Assembly (NCBI RefSeq): GCF_008180415.1
Contig: NZ_VTEI01000003.1
Span: 62,681-126,680 of the forward strand
Length of the DNA: 64,000 nucleotides
Direction of reading: 5' to 3'
Source of the DNA: Rossellomorea vietnamensis
GTDB taxonomy: Bacteria; Bacillota; Bacilli; Bacillales; Bacillaceae_B
Within the stretch, counting starts at the first letter, position 1. Each line of letters starts with the position of its first letter. Below are positions 59,771 to 64,000 of this stretch, piece after piece. The translations under genes were made by a program, and so were the position numbers. The notes under the pieces are model-generated. The model was given only the letters and a program-made list of their open reading frames with translations. It ran no database searches and had not been told where the DNA came from.

Positions 59771-59960
59771 TTCTCAAACCCCTTTTCCCCGATAATGTCT
59801 TATCAACACTTAACCTTCTGTATGAGTTAAAGCATCCGTCACTTTCCCTTTCTCTAATTATCTAATGAAAAGAAGAGAAAATAGGTGAATGTACAAGCAA
59901 CCTTTCTATCGTGGAATAAGTTGATACTATACTAACTGAATTTGAGAGGAGAAGAGAATT

Positions 59961-60200
59961 ATGAATTATTACAATCTATGCTGCCGTTACCATGGGAAGG
60001 TCGTCAGAATCAATGATCGTTTTGGGAGAAATCATATTGGGGAAATCACGCGGGTTACCGACAGTAAAGTTTATATCCGTCCTGTCAGGGCGAATCAAGG
60101 ATATGGCTACCTAGGGTGGGGTTATGGCTATGGTGGGTACGGATACGGAATCGCTTTAGGAGCGATTACAGGGTTAGCACTTGCTGCATTCTTTTGGTAA
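59961..60200 (+). CDS. Small Gly/Tyr-rich spore-surface-like protein
   Basis: 79 aa. The N-terminal half (YHGKVVRINDRFGRNHIGEI) looks like a small beta barrel; then a Gly/Tyr repeat (YGYLGWGYGYGGYGYG) and a hydrophobic end (ALGAITGLALAAFFW). The pattern is common in spore coat-associated proteins. GAGAGGAGAAGAG precedes the ATG. It lies 25 bp upstream of a GerPA/GerPF-like gene, so the pair may form an operon expressed during sporulation (inference). Confidence 0.7.
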   Translation: MNYYNLCCRYHGKVVRINDRFGRNHIGEITRVTDSKVYIRPVRANQGYGYLGWGYGYGGYGYGIALGAITGLALAAFFW

Positions 60201-60225
60201 AACGGTATAAAGGAGCCGGAGCATC

Positions 60226-60420
60226 ATGCCATGTTTTATTAAAAACGTATATATTAAAGAAGTAAGCGGCGGAGAAGTAACCTTCGGTGCTCCACTCTAT
60301 CAGTCACCCATCTCAAGTACTAAAAGTATAACAGGATCCGGTTCAGGAAATACAGGACCATTTCAAATAACAAACACAGGATTTTCTGTCACCTCTGCAA
60401 TTCCACTTGAAATACCCTGA
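60226..60420 (+). CDS. GerPA/GerPF-like spore germination protein
   Basis: 64 aa with the GerPA/GerPF pattern: MPCFIKNVYIKEVSGGEVTFG, then TKSITGSGSGNTGPF and an Ala/Ser/Thr-rich end. GerP proteins in the spore coat let germinants pass. No other gerP genes are adjacent except the small Gly/Tyr-rich gene upstream. GGAGC before the ATG is moderate. Confidence 0.8.
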   Translation: MPCFIKNVYIKEVSGGEVTFGAPLYQSPISSTKSITGSGSGNTGPFQITNTGFSVTSAIPLEIP

Positions 60421-60600
60421 ATGAACTTTGCAGCTATTTAATATTAATTTCGTAAGATAACACCATAAACCACCCTAAAGATCCTGATAAGCAAGAAAGA
60501 AAAGGGCTGCTCCCTTGTATTAAAGAGGAAAAACTTAGTACCCGAAGAATTTCCAGCTCTTGCGATGTTTATGAAAGCAGCAATTTATGCAAAAATCCTA
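60421..60600 (+). repeat. Family 1 palindromic repeat, copy 11 (diverged)
   Basis: GAACTTTGCAGCTATTTAATATT ... AAGAAAGAAAAGGGCTGCTCCC ... GAAAGCAGCAATTTATGC. It starts at the stop codon of the GerPF-like gene. Confidence 0.65.
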
Positions 60601-60644
60601 GAAAAGAGGGTTTCAGAATAAATTAACGAGAATATTGAGACTAC

Positions 60645-60686
60645 ACAAAAAGCAAGGTGTTTGGTATTTAACACCTTGTTTTTTTA
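60645..60686. terminator. Terminator
   Basis: AAGCAAGGTGTT / AACACCTTGTTTTTTT hairpin, between the GerPF-like gene and the convergent CPBP gene. Confidence 0.8.
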
Positions 60687-60729
60687 CATATTTGACGCTT
60701 ATAGTGATACCAAAGGAAAAGACAAATCA

Positions 60730-61380
60730 TTACCAAGTATGGATATAAACCAAATAGATTAATATGATACCGGTATCTGCCAGAACATGACTGAGGATAG
60801 GTGCAGCAAGCGAACCAGATTTATATCTAAAGATCCCCCAGATGATCCCTGCCAGAAAAATCGGGATGACAGCAAGTACATTGAATGGCCAATGAAACAG
60901 CTCTATAAGTGAAAGCAAATGATACAAGCTGTAAAAAAAAGAAGAAATGATAATGGCATTTCCAGCTGATGTCGACATTTTCAACTCTTCAAAAATAAAA
61001 TTCCGCCAATAATTTTCTTCCAGATAAGGGTTTAATACTAATAGAACAGCAATTAAAACCCATATCATCTTTCCATCAAAATTCCATTTCTTCAATAGTA
61101 AACGAATAAGTTCCAGATCAATCAGGAATGAGAAAAAATAGGAAACAGCGGCAAAGATAATCACCAGTACAAGGGTTCCACTACCCATTCCCAGCATTAG
61201 TGAGCGGGAGGTTATACTAAATTTCCATTGAGAATGGTTTTGCTTCTTCCAGCTGGAATAGACTGGGATTAGAAGAAGCCATCCGTAGAATAACGCAAAA
61301 GTTAAAGGTACATTCCCAATAAGGGTCAGCCCAATGAAAATCATGATGGTTGGACCCATCAGCAATAGAGTTTTACTCAT
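60730..61380 (-). CDS. CPBP intramembrane metalloprotease family protein
   Basis: 216 aa, about seven membrane helices. The CPBP (Abi) motifs are EENYWRNFIF (EExxxR), a His in YSLYHLL and the final ILSHVLAD, which form the intramembrane active site. The substrate is unknown; family members process prenylated or membrane proteins. ATG 61380 with GAGGTG 6 nt upstream is preferred over the TTG at 61392. Confidence 0.85.
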   Translation of the reverse strand: MSKTLLLMGPTIMIFIGLTLIGNVPLTFALFYGWLLLIPVYSSWKKQNHSQWKFSITSRSLMLGMGSGTLVLVIIFAAVSYFFSFLIDLELIRLLLKKWNFDGKMIWVLIAVLLVLNPYLEENYWRNFIFEELKMSTSAGNAIIISSFFYSLYHLLSLIELFHWPFNVLAVIPIFLAGIIWGIFRYKSGSLAAPILSHVLADTGIILIYLVYIHTW

Positions 61381-61547
61381 TTTACACCTCAAAAACAGTT
61401 AATATGTACTATTCTTATCATGGTAATATAGGCATTGACCACTGGGGACCATGCACACACCATTAGTTTTTAATTAGATCAATCATCCCTTGAAGATTTG
61501 CGCGATCTAAAAAGGATCTTTTCTTTATGTTGGCTGTGATTTAATAG

Positions 61548-61640
61548 CTTTCATGAGCTGCTCTCCTTTTTCAAAGCCATCAAGCACCTCATTGGGGGAG
61601 TTCCCGAAAGCAACATTCTTGGTAATAGCTGCAAAAAGGA
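61548..61640 (-). pseudogene. Possible gene-end relic
   Basis: A minus frame reads AITKNVAFGNSPNEVLDGFE and continues KGEQLMKAIKSQPT before TAA. It is protein-like over about 35 codons with no start or Shine-Dalgarno sequence of its own, so it may be the 3' end of a deleted gene. I cannot identify the family. The rest of 61393-61635 holds nothing else. Confidence 0.3.
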
Positions 61641-61670
61641 TAGAATCCTATGGATTCTATCCTTGGCTTT
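61636..61670 (-). terminator. Terminator after the 39-aa gene
   Basis: AAGGATAGAATCC / GGATTCTATCCTT, a 13-bp stem with a 3-nt loop and a T-run on the minus strand. Confidence 0.8.
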
Positions 61671-61686
61671 CCGTATTAATCCAGTA

Positions 61687-61806
61687 TCAATCTTCCGGAT
61701 GCTTCGGCTTATCCGGATCCTTTTGCGGATCGATTTCCTGATTGCTTTCCTTTTTTTCTTCCTGTTCTAAAGAGAGGTTATCTTTTTCTTCTTGTTCTTT
61801 GCTCAT
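61687..61806 (-). CDS. Small highly charged protein, 39 aa
   Basis: ATG 61806 is preceded by AAAGGAGGAATT. The peptide is almost only Glu, Lys, Asp, Gln and Pro (EEKDNLSLEQEEKKE, then DPQKDPDKPKHPED). It is followed by a perfect terminator, so the gene is probably real; the function is unknown. Confidence 0.6.
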   Translation of the reverse strand: MSKEQEEKDNLSLEQEEKKESNQEIDPQKDPDKPKHPED

Positions 61807-62044
61807 TATGAATTCCTCCTTTAAGTTACGTTCAATAAATCTTTTCCCGTTCCGAATTTTAATCAAACAGGATTTCTTCAGGTTTTTTCACTTTCTCTGA
61901 TCAGAATGAGTGATCCAAAAAGATTTTTCTGAAATTGAAGAAAAATTCGGCATAATTTTCCCCTTTTAGGTTCATCATGATACAAACCCTGAAAAGAATA
62001 AATGTATTTTAACTCTAAAGGAAAACTTCCCATTCCTTTTGCAG
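61807..62044. other. Intergenic region between the 39-aa gene and the glycosylase gene
   Basis: About 240 bp; no ORF, no repeat, no clear terminator for the glycosylase gene. Confidence 0.3.
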
Positions 62045-62638
62045 CTATTTAGAAATGTATGTATTCCCTGTGATCCAATAGCGATAAGGATAATCACGTG
62101 CTTCCCCGGAATTGCCAATTCCGATTCTTGTACCTGTTTCTATACTAACCGGCTTATACCCTTCTGCAATATATAAAGGACCTTGATGAAAGAATCCGCC
62201 ATAGTCTGCCATGGTGATTCCCATGGCTTTTGTCAATTTTCCCGGTCCATTTGTCAGCTCTTTTCCCTTCTTTGGTCTTCTTTCCATCATATAATCGATG
62301 CCATCCTTCGGCTCAACCGCCCTGATCAGAATTGCCTCCGGTTTTCCCACCGGCCCGCTCACCACATTTACCAGACAATGAGTGTGCATCACATAGGTAT
62401 ACACCCTTCCCGCCTCAGCATACATAATTTCCGTTCTTTTGGTCCGTCGATTATTAAAGCTATGAGCCGCTCTGTCCTCCGGTCCCATATAGGCCTCTGT
62501 TTCCACTATATATCCAGAAGTTATTCCTTCTTCTGTCTCTTTGATAAGCAGACAGCCGAGCAAGTTTTCAGCTAATTGAAGTGTGGGTGCCTCATAAAAG
62601 CTTTGGGGGAGGATTGTATAGGATGTTGAGTCAAACAT
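62045..62638 (-). CDS. DNA-3-methyladenine glycosylase (AAG/MPG family)
   Basis: A 197-aa base-excision repair enzyme that removes alkylated and deaminated purines. Conserved parts: AENLLGCLL, the catalytic Glu and Tyr region YIVETEAYMGPEDRAAHS, then NNRRTKRTEIMYAEAGRVY and NGPGKLTKAMGI. It is a full-length homologue of B. subtilis YxlJ. GGAGAGG lies before ATG 62638. It is divergent from the FAD oxidoreductase gene with about 90 bp between. Confidence 0.93.
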   Translation of the reverse strand: MFDSTSYTILPQSFYEAPTLQLAENLLGCLLIKETEEGITSGYIVETEAYMGPEDRAAHSFNNRRTKRTEIMYAEAGRVYTYVMHTHCLVNVVSGPVGKPEAILIRAVEPKDGIDYMMERRPKKGKELTNGPGKLTKAMGITMADYGGFFHQGPLYIAEGYKPVSIETGTRIGIGNSGEARDYPYRYWITGNTYISK

Positions 62639-62726
62639 TTCAGCCTCTCCTTTCTATGCGTGAATGAATACTAATATTTTGAAGAAAATAGTATTTACCA
62701 AAGTTCTTCATTAGGATGTGCTTAAC

Positions 62727-63926
62727 ATGAATCTGCAGTCGGGAAAGCTATATTGGCCCTCTACCTTCTTGAATGCCCCTTCGTACCCGGTACTTCAAGA
62801 AAATATAAAATGTGATGTATTGATTATTGGCGGAGGCAGTTCCGGTGCTCAATGTGCCTACTTCCTTTCCGAATCGGGGCTTGATGTTACAGTAGTCGAT
62901 AAACGGAAAATAGGCTATGGCAGTACAGCAGCTAACACTGCCCTCATCCAGTACATGGGCGATAAAATGGTCCACGAACTAGTCAATTCTTTTGGGGAAA
63001 CAAAAGCCATGCAGCATTTAATTTTATGCAGGCAAGGGATGAGTGAAATTAAAAAAGCGGCTGAATCACTCGATATAGATGTCGAATTTCACGAGAGAGA
63101 CACTCTTTACTACGCAAGTACAAAAGAAGATCTCCCCAAACTCAAAAAAGACTTTCAACTTCTAAAAAAACATGGTTTCCCTGTGGAGTATCTTGAAGAA
63201 GAAGAGATAGCACGCAGCTATTCCTTTTCCAAATTGGCAGCAATCTATGGAGAAAAGGATGCTGAGTTGAATCCTTTTAAATTCACTCATGGATTACTGA
63301 AAAAAGGGAAGAAAAACGGAACAAGAATATTTGAAGAAACCCATATTACCGGGCAAAAAGTGACAGAGAAGGAAAGTGTTTACTATACTGACAACTCCTC
63401 TTCCATCACAGCTCAATATGTAATTGTTGCAGGTGGCTATGAATCCCTGGAATTTAAAAAGGAAAAAAACGCGGTGTTGAACTCTTCCTATAGCATTGTC
63501 ACAAATGCTGTAGAGGATTTCAGCGGATGGCACAAACGCTCCCTCATATGGGAAACAGCCAGGCCTTATATCTATATGCGTACCACAGCTGACAATCGAA
63601 TAATCATTGGAGGATTGGATGAGAATACCGATATAGCTGCCGAAAGAGACGGGAAAATTCTCAACAAGAGGGATAGACTTATCCAAGAGTTCAATAAGCT
63701 TTTTCCTCATATTAAGATCACTCCTGAATTTTACCTGGGTGCATTTTATGGAGGAACTCACGATGGCCTTCCCATGCTGGGTATATATGAGAGCAAACCA
63801 AACCACTTTTACTTAATGGGATACGGAGATAACGGGACTGTATATAATATGGTCCTGGCTAAAATCATCAGGGATTTGATCGTAAAGGGCAGTTCAGAAG
63901 ATCATAAAATCTATCTTAAGACATAA
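62727..63926 (+). CDS. FAD-dependent amino-acid oxidase-like oxidoreductase
   Basis: 399 aa, DAO family (glycine/D-amino-acid oxidase-like). The FAD dinucleotide loop is IIGGGSSGAQCAYFLSESGL (about 30-49), followed by VVDKRKIGYGSTAANTALIQ; near the end FYGGTHDGLPMLG and YLMGYGDNGTVYNMV complete the domain. There is no Rieske domain. The substrate is unknown. ATG 62727 is used; an in-frame GTG three codons earlier is possible. It ends 74 bp before the window edge, where no further feature is seen. Confidence 0.88.
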   Translation: MNLQSGKLYWPSTFLNAPSYPVLQENIKCDVLIIGGGSSGAQCAYFLSESGLDVTVVDKRKIGYGSTAANTALIQYMGDKMVHELVNSFGETKAMQHLILCRQGMSEIKKAAESLDIDVEFHERDTLYYASTKEDLPKLKKDFQLLKKHGFPVEYLEEEEIARSYSFSKLAAIYGEKDAELNPFKFTHGLLKKGKKNGTRIFEETHITGQKVTEKESVYYTDNSSSITAQYVIVAGGYESLEFKKEKNAVLNSSYSIVTNAVEDFSGWHKRSLIWETARPYIYMRTTADNRIIIGGLDENTDIAAERDGKILNKRDRLIQEFNKLFPHIKITPEFYLGAFYGGTHDGLPMLGIYESKPNHFYLMGYGDNGTVYNMVLAKIIRDLIVKGSSEDHKIYLKT

Positions 63927-64000
63927 GTCCGCATTTCTAGGCACCAAGCTTTTACTTACATGAAGAAAACTTAAGTTGCAAAATATAGCAGGATGGACAT

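Overview
The window is a chromosomal segment of a low-GC, endospore-forming Bacillaceae bacterium. The evidence is small acid-soluble spore proteins (sspN, tlp, sspO, sspP), a GerPA/GerPF-like spore protein, a YjcZ-like peptide, an RsbR paralogue, sigma-B-like promoters, AGGAGG ribosome binding sites, and gene order matching the Bacillus subtilis parE-yneT-plsY-yneR-yneQ-yneP-tlp-sspN-yneN-citB-sspO-sspP block. I cannot name the species.

Layout. 1-21.9 kb is the syntenic core, carrying several insertions. An osmolyte ABC operon and an NCS2 nucleobase permease sit between yneT and plsY. A CapA-like protein and a three-gene signalling operon (GGDEF protein with Hpt and two receivers, single receiver, hybrid histidine kinase) sit between plsY and yneQ. 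Next come aconitase and the spore genes. 23-28 kb holds selA, an Hsp20-like protein, a short SelW-like (Rdx) gene read through an in-frame UGA, and a large SF1 helicase. 28-38 kb holds stress, osmoprotection and cell-wall genes (GlsB-like protein, lysozyme-like protein, OpuD, two 3D-domain proteins) around a patch of decayed IS30 and IS200/IS605 remnants. 38-64 kb is accessory-like: topB, bmrA, a PPK2 kinase, small membrane and spore proteins, two broken genes (a rhodanese lipoprotein and an RsbR paralogue), an alkyladenine glycosylase and an FAD oxidoreductase.

Most striking is the selenium pair. The 79-codon gene at 25282..25521 (minus strand) encodes a CxxU motif with TGA at the U position. 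A perfect 6-bp hairpin with a GGU loop starts 16 nt after the TGA, with its loop 22 nt away. The selenocysteine synthase gene selA lies about 0.8 kb away. Together these indicate a SelW-family selenoprotein that an ordinary gene caller would miss, and they predict selB, selC and selD elsewhere in the genome.

The other dominant feature is repeats. An imperfectly palindromic element of about 150-180 bp occurs about 13 times, counting fragments. A rod-like hairpin repeat of about 100-125 bp occurs about six times. An AT-rich palindromic repeat with TAAGGG-type arms occurs about four times. At 48.05-48.70 kb the first two families and a GC-rich palindromic element are nested in one another. No rRNA, tRNA or CRISPR array was found.
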